A stretch of DNA of 64,000 bases from Cryptosporangium minutisporangium (GCF_039536245.1 NZ_BAAAYN010000011.1:62001-126000); one strand, 5' to 3'; shown: positions 42,204-53,388, numbered from the stretch's first letter. Notes: generated by a model not told the origin, from the letters alone. Program-made: numbers and translations.

Positions 42204-43283
42204 ATGTTTACTCCATACCAGGTCCACGTTCCGCAAGCCGACCTCGACGACCTCGCCGCCCGCCTGACCGCCACCCGCTGGCCCGACGAGCTACCCGATT
42301 CCGGACGCGACTACGGATTCCCGCTGGGCGAGCTGAAAGCACTCGTCGACCACTGGCGCACCGCGTACGACTGGCGGGCACACGAGGCCGAACTCAACTC
42401 GTATCCGCAGTTCACGACCGAGATCGACGGCGCGAACATCCACTTCTTCCACGTCCGGTCGGCGAACCCCGAGGCGCTGCCGCTGATCCTCACGCACGGC
42501 TGGCCCGGCTCGATCGTCGAGTTCCTCGACGTCCTCGCCCCGCTCTCCGAGACCTTCCATTTGGTGGTTCCGTCGATCCCCGGCTTCGGCTTCTCCGGCC
42601 CGACGCGCGAGCGCGGCTGGGACGTCCACCGGGTGGCTGCCGCCTGGGCAGAGCTGATGCGGCGGCTCGGCTACCACCGGTACGGCGCCCACGGCGGCGA
42701 TTGGGGCTCCGCGATCTCCCGGATTCTCGGGGATCGGGCGCCTGCCCAGGTGGTCGGCGTCCACTTGAACTACCTGCCGACCCCGCCGCCCGCAGACGGC
42801 GACGAGAGGTTCGGCCCCGACGACCGCGCCCGGATCGCGCAGATCCGGGAGTACCTGACGCACCAGCCCGGCGCCAGGGTCGTGAACGCGAGCACGCCGC
42901 AGACCGTGGCCTACGCGCTGACCGACTCGCCGGTCGGGCAGCTGGCGTGGATCGCGGAGCGGTTCGCCGAGTGGGGCGACCCCGGGACGCCGGTGAGCGT
43001 CGACCGGAAGCTGACCGACGTGATGCTCTACTGGCTGACGCGGACGGCCGGCTCGGCGGCGCGGCTGCACCGGGAGACCGGCGGCGGGCCGCTCCCCTGC
43101 CCGGTACCGATCGGCGTGGCCGTGTTCGCCGCGGACATCACCCGGCCGGTCCGGACGCTCGCCGAGCAGACGTACGACATCCGGCACTGGAGCGAGTTCG
43201 ACCGCGGTGGCCACTTCGCCGCCCTGGAAGTACCGGACCTGCTCGCGACCGATATCCGCGAGTTCTTCGAGAAGCTCGGCTAG
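42204..43283 (+). CDS. Epoxide hydrolase (microsomal/juvenile-hormone type)
   Basis: A 359-residue alpha/beta hydrolase with the N-terminal EHN cap (FTPYQVHVPQADLDDLAARL, RWPDELPDSGRDYGFP). The oxyanion motif HGWPGSIVEFLDVLAPL is near residue 92 and the nucleophile elbow is GAHGGDWGSAISR (Asp) near 170. The C-terminal catalytic His lies in DRGGHFAALEVPDLL. It opens epoxides to diols. Start ATG at 42204; regulated by the divergent MarR gene. A role in handling steroid-ring or xenobiotic epoxides is possible but not shown. Confidence 0.92.
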   Translation: MFTPYQVHVPQADLDDLAARLTATRWPDELPDSGRDYGFPLGELKALVDHWRTAYDWRAHEAELNSYPQFTTEIDGANIHFFHVRSANPEALPLILTHGWPGSIVEFLDVLAPLSETFHLVVPSIPGFGFSGPTRERGWDVHRVAAAWAELMRRLGYHRYGAHGGDWGSAISRILGDRAPAQVVGVHLNYLPTPPPADGDERFGPDDRARIAQIREYLTHQPGARVVNASTPQTVAYALTDSPVGQLAWIAERFAEWGDPGTPVSVDRKLTDVMLYWLTRTAGSAARLHRETGGGPLPCPVPIGVAVFAADITRPVRTLAEQTYDIRHWSEFDRGGHFAALEVPDLLATDIREFFEKLG

Positions 43284-43330
43284 CCGCGTGTGCCGGACGC
43301 CGCCCGACGTCGGCGTGGGGCCTCCCGGAG

Positions 43331-43378
43331 CGCGACCCGGAGACCGCGACCCGGAGACCGCGACCCGGAGACCGCGAC
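43331..43378. repeat. 14-base tandem repeat array
   Basis: Three perfect copies of CGCGACCCGGAGAC (43331-43344, 43345-43358, 43359-43372) and a partial fourth to 43378 lie in the 95-base gap between the epoxide hydrolase and the next minus-strand gene. They run directly up to that gene's stop codon. The rest of the gap shows nothing. Confidence 0.85.
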
Positions 43379-43705
43379 TCAGCGGCGGAGCGTCCTGAGC
43401 TGCACGGTGCCGTCCGCAGCCGCGACCGCGACCCGGGTGGCGTCCGGGTTGAAGGCCGCCGCGGTCGGGGTGGCGTCGGTCGGCAGCGTGACCGACGGGC
43501 GGAACAGGTAGCCGTTGTTCGGGATCCGGACGATGTGCGGGTGCTCCGGCGCGGCCAGGCCGGGCCCGAACGAGGCCAGCACCGTCACCACGCGGTCCTC
43601 GCCGAGCCTGCGCTCGCGGGCCCGGTAGACCGCGCCGTCCGCGATCTCCTCGCCGACGGCGTAGTCCGGTAGAACCGCCTGAATTCGTGCGCGATCGACG
43701 CTCAC
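43379..43705 (-). pseudogene. Remnant of a Ser/Thr kinase-WD40 protein (fused head and tail)
   Basis: A 108-residue reading frame. Its first half resembles the opening of a Pkn-type kinase (VLPDYAVGEEIADGAVYRARERRLGEDRVV, with HPHIVRI further on) but without the Gly-rich loop pattern or a visible VAIK lysine. Its last 30 residues look like one WD40 blade (AAAFNPDATRVAVAAADGTVQLRTL). An intact protein of this type would have about 600 or more residues between the two, so a large internal deletion is likely. It may still be translated. It is followed immediately by a 14-base repeat array. Being a small intact gene cannot be excluded. Confidence 0.6.
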
Positions 43706-43729
43706 GCCCGTGATGCTAGTAGCCGACGG

Positions 43730-44497
43730 CTACGTGCGGAGGATCGTGGCGAGCGCGTGGGTCGCGGTCGCGCCACCGTCGACGACGTACTCGCCACCGG
43801 TGCAGTACGCGCTCTCGTCGCTGGCGAGGAACAGCACCATGTTCGCGATCTCGTCGGGGGTCCCGACCCGGCCGAGCGCGACCTTCTTCCCGATCGGCGC
43901 CATCTCCACCGTCATCCCGCCGAGCGCGTTCGACACCATCGGGGTGTCGACCGCCCCCGGGTGCACCGAGTTGACGCGGATGCCTTCCCGGCCGAGCTCC
44001 ATCGCGGCGACCTTGGTCATCCCGCGGATCGCGAACTTGCTCGCCGAGTACGCGACGAGCAGCCCCATGCCGCCGAGGCCCTCCACCGAGGACACGTTGA
44101 CGATCGACCCGCCGCCCGGACGCATCAGCCGCACGGCGGTGCGCATGCCGAGGAACGTGCCGAACTGGTTGATCCGGATCACCCGCTCGTACTCGGCGAG
44201 CGTCGTGTCGGCGAGCGCCGAGAAGTGCAGGATGCCGGCGTTGTTGACCAGGACGTCGAGGCGTCCGTACCGCTCGCGGACCAGGTCGGCCGCGGCCTCC
44301 CACGCGCCCTCGTCGCTGACGTCCAGCGGTGTGTAGGTCGCGGCGTCCCCGAGGTCGGCGGCGAGCTTCGCGCCGTCCTCGTCGAGCACGTCGGTGAGCA
44401 CGACCTGGGCGCCCTCCGCGACGAAGCGACGCGCGGCCGCGGCACCCTGCCCGCGCGCCGCTCCGGTGATCAGAGCGATCTTGCCCTCTAACCGCAT
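43730..44497 (-). CDS. Short-chain dehydrogenase/reductase (hydroxysteroid dehydrogenase-like)
   Basis: A 255-residue classical SDR. The cofactor motif ITGAARGQG is at about 9-17, NNAG is near residue 85, and the catalytic set is S (VSSVEG) with Y-x-x-x-K in AYSASKFAIRG. The C-terminal YCTGGEYVVDGG is typical of FabG/3-alpha-hydroxysteroid dehydrogenase relatives. Asp in LTDVLDED after strand 2 favours NAD. GGAGG lies directly before an ATG at 44503, so I use the second ATG at 44497, which has normal spacing. It overlaps nothing and follows the next SDR by two bases, so the two are probably cotranscribed. Confidence 0.9.
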   Translation of the reverse strand: MRLEGKIALITGAARGQGAAAARRFVAEGAQVVLTDVLDEDGAKLAADLGDAATYTPLDVSDEGAWEAAADLVRERYGRLDVLVNNAGILHFSALADTTLAEYERVIRINQFGTFLGMRTAVRLMRPGGGSIVNVSSVEGLGGMGLLVAYSASKFAIRGMTKVAAMELGREGIRVNSVHPGAVDTPMVSNALGGMTVEMAPIGKKVALGRVGTPDEIANMVLFLASDESAYCTGGEYVVDGGATATHALATILRT

Positions 44498-44499
44498 GG

Positions 44500-45408
44500 T
44501 CATCCTCCTGTGGACGGCGCAGGCCGGAGCGCCGAGATATCCCGGGCGGTGAATACCTGTTCCGGGGTGTGCTGTGCGAAGTGCGTGCCGAGGGTCTCGG
44601 CGAGGCCGGCGGCGGTCCAGCCGGCTCCGTCCGCGTCGAAGCGGGCCGCCACCGTGGGCGGCGCGAGCACCGCCACCAGGCCCCCGTGGACGAAGAACAC
44701 CTGGCCGTTGATCCGCTCCGCCGCCGGCGAGGCGAGGTAGGCCACCAGCGGAGCCACGCGCTCGACGCCGAGTGGATCGGGTCCGTCGGCGGGCGCAGGG
44801 CCGTAGACCGGCTCGGTCATCGCGGTGCGGGCTCGCGGGCAGATGGCGTTGGCCCGGACCCCGTAGCGCGAGAGGCCACGGGCGGCGGCGACGGTGAGCG
44901 CGGTGATCCCGGCCTTCGCCGCGGCGTAGTTCGGCTGGGCGACCGCACCGAGGAACCAGGCCTCGGAGGTGGTGTTCACCAGCCGTCCGTAGACCGGCTT
45001 CCCGGACGCCTTGGACGCCTCGCGCCAGTAGGCCCCGGCGTCCCGGCAGAGCAGGAAGTGACCGCGGAGATGGACCCGGATGACCGTGTCCCACTCCTCG
45101 TCGGACATCGAGAACAACATCCGGTCGCGGACCACTCCCGCGTTGTTCACGACGATGTCGAGCCCGCCGAACCGGCGCACCGCGGTGCCGACCAGTTCGC
45201 GCGCCACCGCCGTGTCCCCGACGTCGCCGCGGACGAACGCCGCCCGGCCGGCCGGTAGCTCGTCCAGCACGTCGGTGGCGGTGACGTCGTTCACCACCAC
45301 GTCGGCTCCGGCCGCCGCCAGGGCGAGCGCCTCGGCGCGGCCGAGGCCCGATCCGGCGCCGGTGACCACCGCCACCAGTCCGGACAGGTCGAGCGGGTCG
45401 GTCGACAC
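44500..45408 (-). CDS. SDR family dehydrogenase, Hsd4A-like (Rv3502c-type) side-chain enzyme
   Basis: A 302-residue SDR. The cofactor motif VTGAGSGLGRAEALAL is at about residue 15, NNAGVVRDRMLFSMSDEEWD near 95 and the catalytic Y-x-x-x-K in PNYAAAKAGI. The insert YWREASKASGKP and the C-terminal extension are like the dehydrogenase part of multifunctional beta-oxidation enzymes. Divergent position from the FadE26/FadE27 pair matches the M. tuberculosis order around Rv3502c-Rv3505, so it is likely the 3-hydroxyacyl-CoA dehydrogenase or 17-beta-hydroxysteroid dehydrogenase of side-chain degradation. GGAGG precedes the GTG at 45408, and a KstR-like box lies 18 bases upstream. Confidence 0.88.
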   Translation of the reverse strand: MSTDPLDLSGLVAVVTGAGSGLGRAEALALAAAGADVVVNDVTATDVLDELPAGRAAFVRGDVGDTAVARELVGTAVRRFGGLDIVVNNAGVVRDRMLFSMSDEEWDTVIRVHLRGHFLLCRDAGAYWREASKASGKPVYGRLVNTTSEAWFLGAVAQPNYAAAKAGITALTVAAARGLSRYGVRANAICPRARTAMTEPVYGPAPADGPDPLGVERVAPLVAYLASPAAERINGQVFFVHGGLVAVLAPPTVAARFDADGAGWTAAGLAETLGTHFAQHTPEQVFTARDISALRPAPSTGG

Positions 45409-45425
45409 CGGAACTCCCTCCGTCT

Positions 45426-45439
45426 TAGAACTGGTTCTC
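45426..45439. promoter_or_regulatory. KstR-like box (SDR side)
   Basis: TAGAACTGGTTCTC fits the KstR consensus TnnAACnnGTTnnA except for the last base. It lies 18 bases upstream of the Hsd4A-like GTG in the 153-base divergent gap. Confidence 0.65.
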
Positions 45440-45481
45440 CGAGCGCCCGCACCCGTCCAGTGCGAGCGCTCGCGCAGAATC

Positions 45482-45495
45482 TAGAACGCGTTCTA
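45482..45495. promoter_or_regulatory. KstR box (FadE26 side), perfect match
   Basis: TAGAACGCGTTCTA is a perfect 14-base palindrome matching TnnAACnnGTTnnA. It lies 66 bases upstream of the fadE26-like ATG and about 73 bases from the divergent SDR start. Confidence 0.8.
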
Positions 45496-45561
45496 CGCTA
45501 GCGGACACGACGGGCGGCGCGTTACGTTCGCGGAAACTCCGACGAGGAGAGGGAGGCGCGG

Positions 45562-46752
<1,191 letters not shown>

Positions 46753-46755
46753 ACG

Positions 46756-47808
46756 ATGGACTTCTCCCTCACCGAGACCCAGACCGAACTCGCCGCGCTC
46801 ACTCGACGGATCGTCGGTGACCGGGTCACCCGGGACTCCCTGCGCGCCGCCGAGCAGGCCGGATCGCGCTTCGACCGGTCGCTCTGGCAGACCTTCGGCG
46901 AGACCGGACTGCTCGGCGTCGACGACCTTCTCGACCAGTGCTCGGTCCTGATCGAGCTGGGTCGCGGCCTGGCTCCCGTGCCCTACCTGGAGACGGTCGC
47001 GGTCGCCGGCCCGGCCCTGGCCCGGTTCGGCTCCGCCGAGACCCGTCTCCGGTGGCTCGCGCCCGCGCTCGCCGGACAGACCGTGCTCACGGCCGCACTG
47101 GCTCATCCCGACGTCCGGCCGCCGGCCGCCGCGGGCCGGTCCGGTGGGGGCTGGGAGCTGTCCGGCGAGGTGAGCGCGGTACCGGCCGGCCCGATCGCCG
47201 ACGCCCTGCTGGTCGAGACCGTCGCCGGGGTGTTCCTCGTCCGGCCGGACGACGCCGGGGTGCGGATCGAGCGGCAACCGACCACGAATCTGGACGACGC
47301 CGGCCTACTGGTGCTCGACGGGGTCGCGCTCTTCGACGACCGCCGGCTGGACGGGGACGACGTCGCGGGCTGGATCCGCGGGCGGGCAGCGGTGGCGCGG
47401 TCGGCGTACCAGCTCGGCGTGTTGGAGGCGGCGCTCGAGCTGACCGCCGAGCACGCCAGGACCCGGGTGCAGTTCGGGCGGCCGATCGGCGCGTTCCAGG
47501 CCGTGAGCCAGCGGCTGGCGAACGCGTACGTCGACGTCCGCGCGCTCGAGCTGACGCTGTGGAACGCGGCCTGCGCGCTGACCGACGGGGACGAATCCCC
47601 CGCGGCGGCCGTGGCCACGGCACAGTTCTGGACGGCCGAGGCCGGTCACCGGGTCGCGCACACGCTGGTTCACGTCCACGGCGGTACCGGCATCGACGTC
47701 GAGCACCCGGCGCACCGCTACTTCCTCGCCGCCAAGCGCACCGAGTTCGACGGCGGCGGCGCCACCGCCCAGCTGCTGGATCTGGGTGCGGTGATCGCCG
47801 CGGAGTGA
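46756..47808 (+). CDS. fadE27: Acyl-CoA dehydrogenase-like subunit, FadE27/ChsE5-like
   Basis: A 350-residue, divergent acyl-CoA dehydrogenase chain, shorter than usual (about 380-400). It starts MDFSLTETQTELAALTRRIV, and the middle domain is reduced (WELSGEVSAVPAGPIADALL) without the usual S-E-P-x-x-G-S/T-D flavin motif. The C-terminal part has ARTRVQFGRPIGAFQAVSQRLA and HTLVHVHGGTGIDVEHPAHRYF. This fits the partner subunit of the heteromeric steroid dehydrogenases. It should form the active enzyme with the preceding gene product. Confidence 0.9.
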   Translation: MDFSLTETQTELAALTRRIVGDRVTRDSLRAAEQAGSRFDRSLWQTFGETGLLGVDDLLDQCSVLIELGRGLAPVPYLETVAVAGPALARFGSAETRLRWLAPALAGQTVLTAALAHPDVRPPAAAGRSGGGWELSGEVSAVPAGPIADALLVETVAGVFLVRPDDAGVRIERQPTTNLDDAGLLVLDGVALFDDRRLDGDDVAGWIRGRAAVARSAYQLGVLEAALELTAEHARTRVQFGRPIGAFQAVSQRLANAYVDVRALELTLWNAACALTDGDESPAAAVATAQFWTAEAGHRVAHTLVHVHGGTGIDVEHPAHRYFLAAKRTEFDGGGATAQLLDLGAVIAAE

Positions 47809-47853
47809 CTTATCCGGCCTCTTGCGCCCGTGCGCGGGGTAAGGTCCGTCCGC

Positions 47854-48708
47854 ATGCGACTGGGGCTGTTCGGCATCAACACCGACCTCTGCGCGCTGGA
47901 CCCGCAGGTGGCTGCCGAGACCGCGCTCGCGGCCGAGGACGCGGGCTGGGAGAGCGTCTGGACCGGCGAGCACTACGTCCTCCCCGACCCCGCGGTGCCG
48001 TCGTCGCCGACCAGACCCGACACGCCGTTCCTGGATCCGTTCGTCACCCTCGGCCACCTCGCCGGCGTCACCCGCACGCTGTTGCTCGGCACCGGCGTCA
48101 CGGTCGTGCCGGTGCACCCGCCGGTCCTCCTCGCCAAGCAGGTGGTGACCGTCGACCGGATCAGCGGCGGCCGGTTCCTGTTCGGGATCGGCGTCGGGTA
48201 CCTGGAGCCGGAGTTCCGCGCGCTGGGCGTCCCGCTGTCCGACCGGGGAGTCCGCACCGACGAGTACCTCGAGGCCCTGCAGGCGCTCTGGACGACGTCG
48301 TCGGTGCGCGTCGTCGGGCCGCGGGTGTCGATCGTCGGGGTGACCGCCGGGCCGCGTCCGATCCGGCTCGGCGCCCGGCCGGTACACGTCGGAGGCGCGT
48401 CCCCGGCGGCGCTGCGCCGGGCCGTGACCAGAGCCCACGGCTGGTACGGCTGGGCGGTGACCCCGGAGCAGACCGCGGCCGTCGACGCCCAGCTCGCGGA
48501 GCTGGCCGACAACCTCGACCGGCCGGCCGAGCTCGGCCGCCTGGAGATCTCGGTGACGCCGGCCGGCCGGGCACTGGACGCGTCGCTGGTCGCCGCCTAC
48601 GCCGACGCCGGAGTCGACCGGCTCATCGTGTCGCCGCCCGGCCGCGTCCGCCGCGACCGCGACGCCCTCCTCCGCTTCGTCACCGATACCCCCGCCGCGC
48701 TGTTGTGA
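47854..48708 (+). CDS. LLM class oxidoreductase (TIGR03619-like, F420-dependent type)
   Basis: A 284-residue luciferase-like barrel enzyme: RLGLFGINTD at strand 1, WESVWTGEHYVLPD (His typical of the cofactor pocket), LLLGTGVTVVPVHPPVLLAKQVVTVDRISGGR across strands 3-4, FGIGVGYLEPEF, and RPVHVGGASPAALRRA for the phosphate-binding side. Several F420 LLM enzymes accompany actinobacterial steroid clusters, although their step is often unknown. AAGG precedes the ATG at 47854. It follows fadE27 by 45 bases on the same strand. Confidence 0.87.
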   Translation: MRLGLFGINTDLCALDPQVAAETALAAEDAGWESVWTGEHYVLPDPAVPSSPTRPDTPFLDPFVTLGHLAGVTRTLLLGTGVTVVPVHPPVLLAKQVVTVDRISGGRFLFGIGVGYLEPEFRALGVPLSDRGVRTDEYLEALQALWTTSSVRVVGPRVSIVGVTAGPRPIRLGARPVHVGGASPAALRRAVTRAHGWYGWAVTPEQTAAVDAQLAELADNLDRPAELGRLEISVTPAGRALDASLVAAYADAGVDRLIVSPPGRVRRDRDALLRFVTDTPAALL

Positions 48709-48721
48709 GGACGCAACGAAG

Positions 48722-48748
48722 CGGGGTCCAAGCGCCGCTCGGACCCCG
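48722..48748. terminator. Bidirectional terminator hairpin
   Basis: Arms CGGGGTCC (48722-48729) and GGACCCCG (48741-48748) with an 11-base loop, flanked by partly complementary outer bases. It lies in the 57-base gap between the convergent LLM and nitronate monooxygenase-like genes. Confidence 0.7.
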
Positions 48749-48765
48749 ATTCATCGTCGCGCCCT

Positions 48766-49875
48766 TCAGCTCCGGGTGGTCCCGAGGCGGCTCACCGTCG
48801 CGTCGGCCTCGGCCACCATCTCCTCGATGACCTCGGCGACCGGGCGCAGGTGGTCGAACCGGCCGATGATCTGGCCGGCCGGCATCGCCACCACGTCCGG
48901 GTCGTTCGCCGCGGCGATCCGGCGGTGTGCCTCACCGACCAGCAGGTTCTGCAGCGGCATCGGCAGCGGGTCGGGCGCGTCCGGCGCGGCCCACGCCTCC
49001 GTCCACCGGCTCTTCACCAGCCGGGCCATCTTGCCCGAGTAGATCCGCGCCCGGACCGTGTCGGCCGAGGACGCCTTGAGCAGCGCCTGGCTCACCGCGG
49101 TCTGGCCGGGCATCCCCTGCGCGTACTCCTCGGTCAGCAGCCAGGTCGATCCCATCCAGACCCCGGACGCCCCGAGCGCGAGCGCCGCGACCAACTGCCG
49201 CCCGGACCCGATGCCGCCGGCTCCGAGCACCGGCACCTGGTCGCCGACCGCGTCCACGATCTCCGGCAGCAGCACCATGCTGCCGATCTCTCCGGTGTGC
49301 CCACCGGCCTCCGACCCCTGCGCCACCACGATGTCGACGCCGTCGGCGACCTGGCGCCGGGCGTGGTCGACCCGGCCGGCGAGCGCCGCGACCAGGATGC
49401 CGCGGTCGTGGGCCTGGGCGATCACGTCGGCCGGCGGGGATCCGAGCGCGTTCGCGATCAGCGCGGGACGGTGCTCCAGCGCGATCTCGACGTGCGCCCG
49501 GGCCACCGAGTGCAGCCACCCCAGCACCCCGTCCTGATCGTCCTCGCTCGCCGGCAGCGGCGGGACGCCGAGCTCGTGCAGAGTCTTCTCGACGAAGTCC
49601 CGGTGCGCCGGCGGGACCAGGGCGGACAGGTCGCCGATCGACCCCTCGGTCGGCGCCTTCATCGGCATCACCACGTCGACCCCGTACGGGCGGCCGTCGG
49701 TGTTCTTGTCCATCCAGTCCAGCGCCGCCGCGAGGTCGTTCGGGTCGTTGTAGCGGACAGCGCCGAGGACCCCCAGGCCACCGGCTCGGCTGATCGCCGC
49801 CGCCACGTGCTCGGAGGGCGTGAAGCCGACGATCGGGTGCTCGATGCCGAGCCGGTCGCAGAGGTCGGTACGCAA
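48766..49875 (-). CDS. Nitronate monooxygenase (2-nitropropane dioxygenase) family flavoprotein
   Basis: A 369-residue FMN-dependent TIM-barrel protein: LGIEHPIVGFTPSEHVAAAISRAGGLGVLG at the start, VVAQGSEAGGHTGEIGSMVLLPEIV with the typical G-x-E-A-G-G-H motif in the middle, and VLGAGGIGSGRQLVAALALGASGVWMGS at the FMN phosphate site. Mycobacteria encode several paralogues, and the steroid-degradation enzyme IpdC belongs to this family. Assignment to IpdC is possible but not proven. The TTG at 49875 has AAGGAG upstream. It follows the fadD19-like gene by 21 bases, so they are cotranscribed. Confidence 0.87.
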   Translation of the reverse strand: MRTDLCDRLGIEHPIVGFTPSEHVAAAISRAGGLGVLGAVRYNDPNDLAAALDWMDKNTDGRPYGVDVVMPMKAPTEGSIGDLSALVPPAHRDFVEKTLHELGVPPLPASEDDQDGVLGWLHSVARAHVEIALEHRPALIANALGSPPADVIAQAHDRGILVAALAGRVDHARRQVADGVDIVVAQGSEAGGHTGEIGSMVLLPEIVDAVGDQVPVLGAGGIGSGRQLVAALALGASGVWMGSTWLLTEEYAQGMPGQTAVSQALLKASSADTVRARIYSGKMARLVKSRWTEAWAAPDAPDPLPMPLQNLLVGEAHRRIAAANDPDVVAMPAGQIIGRFDHLRPVAEVIEEMVAEADATVSRLGTTRS

Positions 49876-49896
49876 GCGGGTTCTCCTTCGTGGAGT

Positions 49897-51555
49897 TCAA
49901 CGACTCGCGGTCGTCGGCAGCTGCGCCGACGGCGAGTGCTCCTCGGTGTGGCGTCGGGCTCCGGTGTAGTCGGCCTTGCCGGTCGCCAGCCGCGGCATCT
50001 GGTCGACCCACCAGTAGGACCGCGGCATCTTGTAACCGGCCAGCTCGGTGCGGCCCAGGGTGTCCAGCGCCGCGATGTCGGGCTGGTGGCCCTCACGCCA
50101 CTGCACGATCGCGCCGACGCGGGATCCGAGCCGCTCGTCCGGAACACCGACGACCAGCGCGTCGAAGACCCCCGGATGCGACTTCAGCACACCCTCCACC
50201 TCTTCCGGGTAGACCTTCTCCCCGCCGGTGTTGATGCAGGTGTTGCCGCGGCCCAGCAGGAGGAACGTGCCGTCCGCCTCGGGGATCGCGAAGTCGCCGG
50301 GGACCGTGTACCGCTTCCCCTCGACGTCGACGAACAGCTGCGCGGTCTTCTCCGGGTCCTTGTAGTAGCCGCGCGGGAGGTAGCCGCCACGGGCGAGCCG
50401 GCCGACCTGGCCGGAGCCCGGCGTGATCGGCCGGTTGTACTCGTCGATGACGATCGCCTCGCGGGCGGAGTTCACCCGGGGACCGCGCGGCTCGATCGCG
50501 TCCTTGCTGATGATGCCGATCCCGCTGAAGCCGGTCTCCGACGACCCGACGGCCTCGGTCAGCAGAGCGTTCGGGAACTCCTCGAGGTACTCCCGCTTGA
50601 CCGCCGGCGACATGAGGGCCGCGGTGCTCGAGATCGCGAACAGCGACGACGCGTCGTACTTGCCGCCGTCCGGCGGGCCCTCCCGGTAGGCCTCGATCAG
50701 TGGCCGCGCCATCGCGTCGCCGACGATCGCGAGCACGTTGACCCGCTCTTCGGTGATCGCGCGCCAGATGTCGTGCGCGTCGAACTTCGGCATCAGCACG
50801 ATCGTGCCGCCCATGAAGAAGCCGCCGAACATCACCCACTGCGCCTGGCCGTGGATGAGCGGCGCCGCGACGAGCCGGATCAGCGGCGAGTCGACACCCG
50901 AGCGGGCTTGCTGCCACTCGTCCTCGATGGGCTCGCCGGTCATGAAGTCGACGCCGCCCCCGAGCACCCGCCAGATGTCCTCGTGCCGCCACATCACGCC
51001 CTTGGGACGACCGGTCGTCCCTCCGGTGTAGATGATGAAGATGTCGTTCGGGTCGCGCTCGGGGAAGTCCCGGTCGGGCGACTCGGCGGCCAACCCTTCC
51101 TCGTAGTCGGCGGTGTTCCCGGTGGTGGCCGGTGCCGGCAAGTCGATGCCGGGCGGCGAACCCTCGAACGCCACGACGTGCCGGAGATCGGGGCAGTCAC
51201 CGCGTACCGCTTCGACGTTCGCCGACAGGCCACGCTGGTGGACGAGCGCTACCGCGTCCGAGTCGCGGAGGACGTACCGTAACTCGTTCTCGGTGCTCCG
51301 GAAGTTGACGTTGATGGTCGCGGCGCGGAGCTTGCACACGGCGAACATCGTCTCGGCGGCCTCCATCGCGTTGGACGCGTAGAGAGCAACGTGGTCACCC
51401 GGCCCGACGCCATGTCGGGCCAGGTGGTGGGCTAATTGGTTGGCCCGTGCCTCGAACTGGGCGTAGGTGACCCGACGGCCCCCGAACACCAGGGCGACGC
51501 GGTCGGGCACGAGATCGACGGCATGTTCGACGAGGTCTGCCACGGTGAGGACCAT
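49897..51555 (-). CDS. fadD19: Steroid-CoA ligase, FadD19-like
   Basis: A 552-residue AMP-forming ligase. The P-loop IYTGGTTGRPKGVMWRHEDIW near residue 180 (with G for S in T-G-G) and the long insert DEWQQARSGVD are features of the FadD19 branch. Further motifs are TEAVGSSETGFSGIG, the hinge LLGRGNTCINTGGEKVYPEEVE, and a C-terminal RLATGKADYTGAR in which the catalytic Lys is conserved. FadD19 activates the C5 or C26 carboxyl of the sterol side chain. The ATG at 51555 has no ribosome binding site and lies 11 bases from a KstR-like box, suggesting a leaderless transcript. Confidence 0.92.
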   Translation of the reverse strand: MVLTVADLVEHAVDLVPDRVALVFGGRRVTYAQFEARANQLAHHLARHGVGPGDHVALYASNAMEAAETMFAVCKLRAATINVNFRSTENELRYVLRDSDAVALVHQRGLSANVEAVRGDCPDLRHVVAFEGSPPGIDLPAPATTGNTADYEEGLAAESPDRDFPERDPNDIFIIYTGGTTGRPKGVMWRHEDIWRVLGGGVDFMTGEPIEDEWQQARSGVDSPLIRLVAAPLIHGQAQWVMFGGFFMGGTIVLMPKFDAHDIWRAITEERVNVLAIVGDAMARPLIEAYREGPPDGGKYDASSLFAISSTAALMSPAVKREYLEEFPNALLTEAVGSSETGFSGIGIISKDAIEPRGPRVNSAREAIVIDEYNRPITPGSGQVGRLARGGYLPRGYYKDPEKTAQLFVDVEGKRYTVPGDFAIPEADGTFLLLGRGNTCINTGGEKVYPEEVEGVLKSHPGVFDALVVGVPDERLGSRVGAIVQWREGHQPDIAALDTLGRTELAGYKMPRSYWWVDQMPRLATGKADYTGARRHTEEHSPSAQLPTTASR

Positions 51556-51565
51556 GGAGCCAAAT

Positions 51566-51579
51566 TAGAACATGTTATC
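51566..51579. promoter_or_regulatory. KstR-like box upstream of fadD19
   Basis: TAGAACATGTTATC matches TnnAACnnGTTnnA apart from the final base. It begins 11 bases upstream of the fadD19 ATG and about 170 bases from the divergent FadD start. Confidence 0.65.
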
Positions 51580-51612
51580 GTTCGCCACAATGCTCGATCG
51601 GGCGTCGTTTCC

Positions 51613-51640
51613 GCGCCACCGAGCCTCGACCCGGTGGCGC
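51613..51640. repeat. Hairpin in the fadD19/fadD divergent gap
   Basis: Arms GCGCCACCG (51613-51621) and CGGTGGCGC (51632-51640) with a ten-base loop lie inside the 195-base gap. It may be a leader structure of the rightward fadD transcript. Apart from this and the KstR-like box I see nothing else in the gap. Confidence 0.5.
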
Positions 51641-51750
51641 GCCACTCCGCCGGGGGACAAAAGTGAACGGCGATTTCCATCGATCGTTGATCGCCGGAAC
51701 CTCGCGCCCGTACCGTGGAACTCCGGACGCGGCGACAGTGAGGTGGCCCG

Positions 51751-53274
<1,524 letters not shown>

Positions 53275-53277
<3 letters not shown>

Positions 53278-53322
53278 GCCGCCTCCGCCCTAAGCCGCCT
53301 CCGCCCTAAGCCGCCTCCGCGA
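53275..53322. repeat. 16-base tandem repeat containing a copied stop codon
   Basis: TAAGCCGCCTCCGCCC units at 53275-53290 and 53291-53306, followed by an almost complete third copy to 53322. The first unit begins with the TAA stop of the FadD gene, so the stop codon is triplicated. The remainder of the 111-base gap is otherwise unremarkable. Confidence 0.85.
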
Positions 53323-53388
53323 GGTGCCGTTCGATCGCGCGAGCAAGCCCCACGGCCCCGCCGCGAACGCTGCGGCAGTGAGAACGCG

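Noticed and set aside
48850-51282. 810-residue plus-strand frame opposite the NMO-like and fadD19 genes
   Set aside because: Arg/Val/Asp/His-rich with no motif; the minus strand carries two well-defined enzymes.
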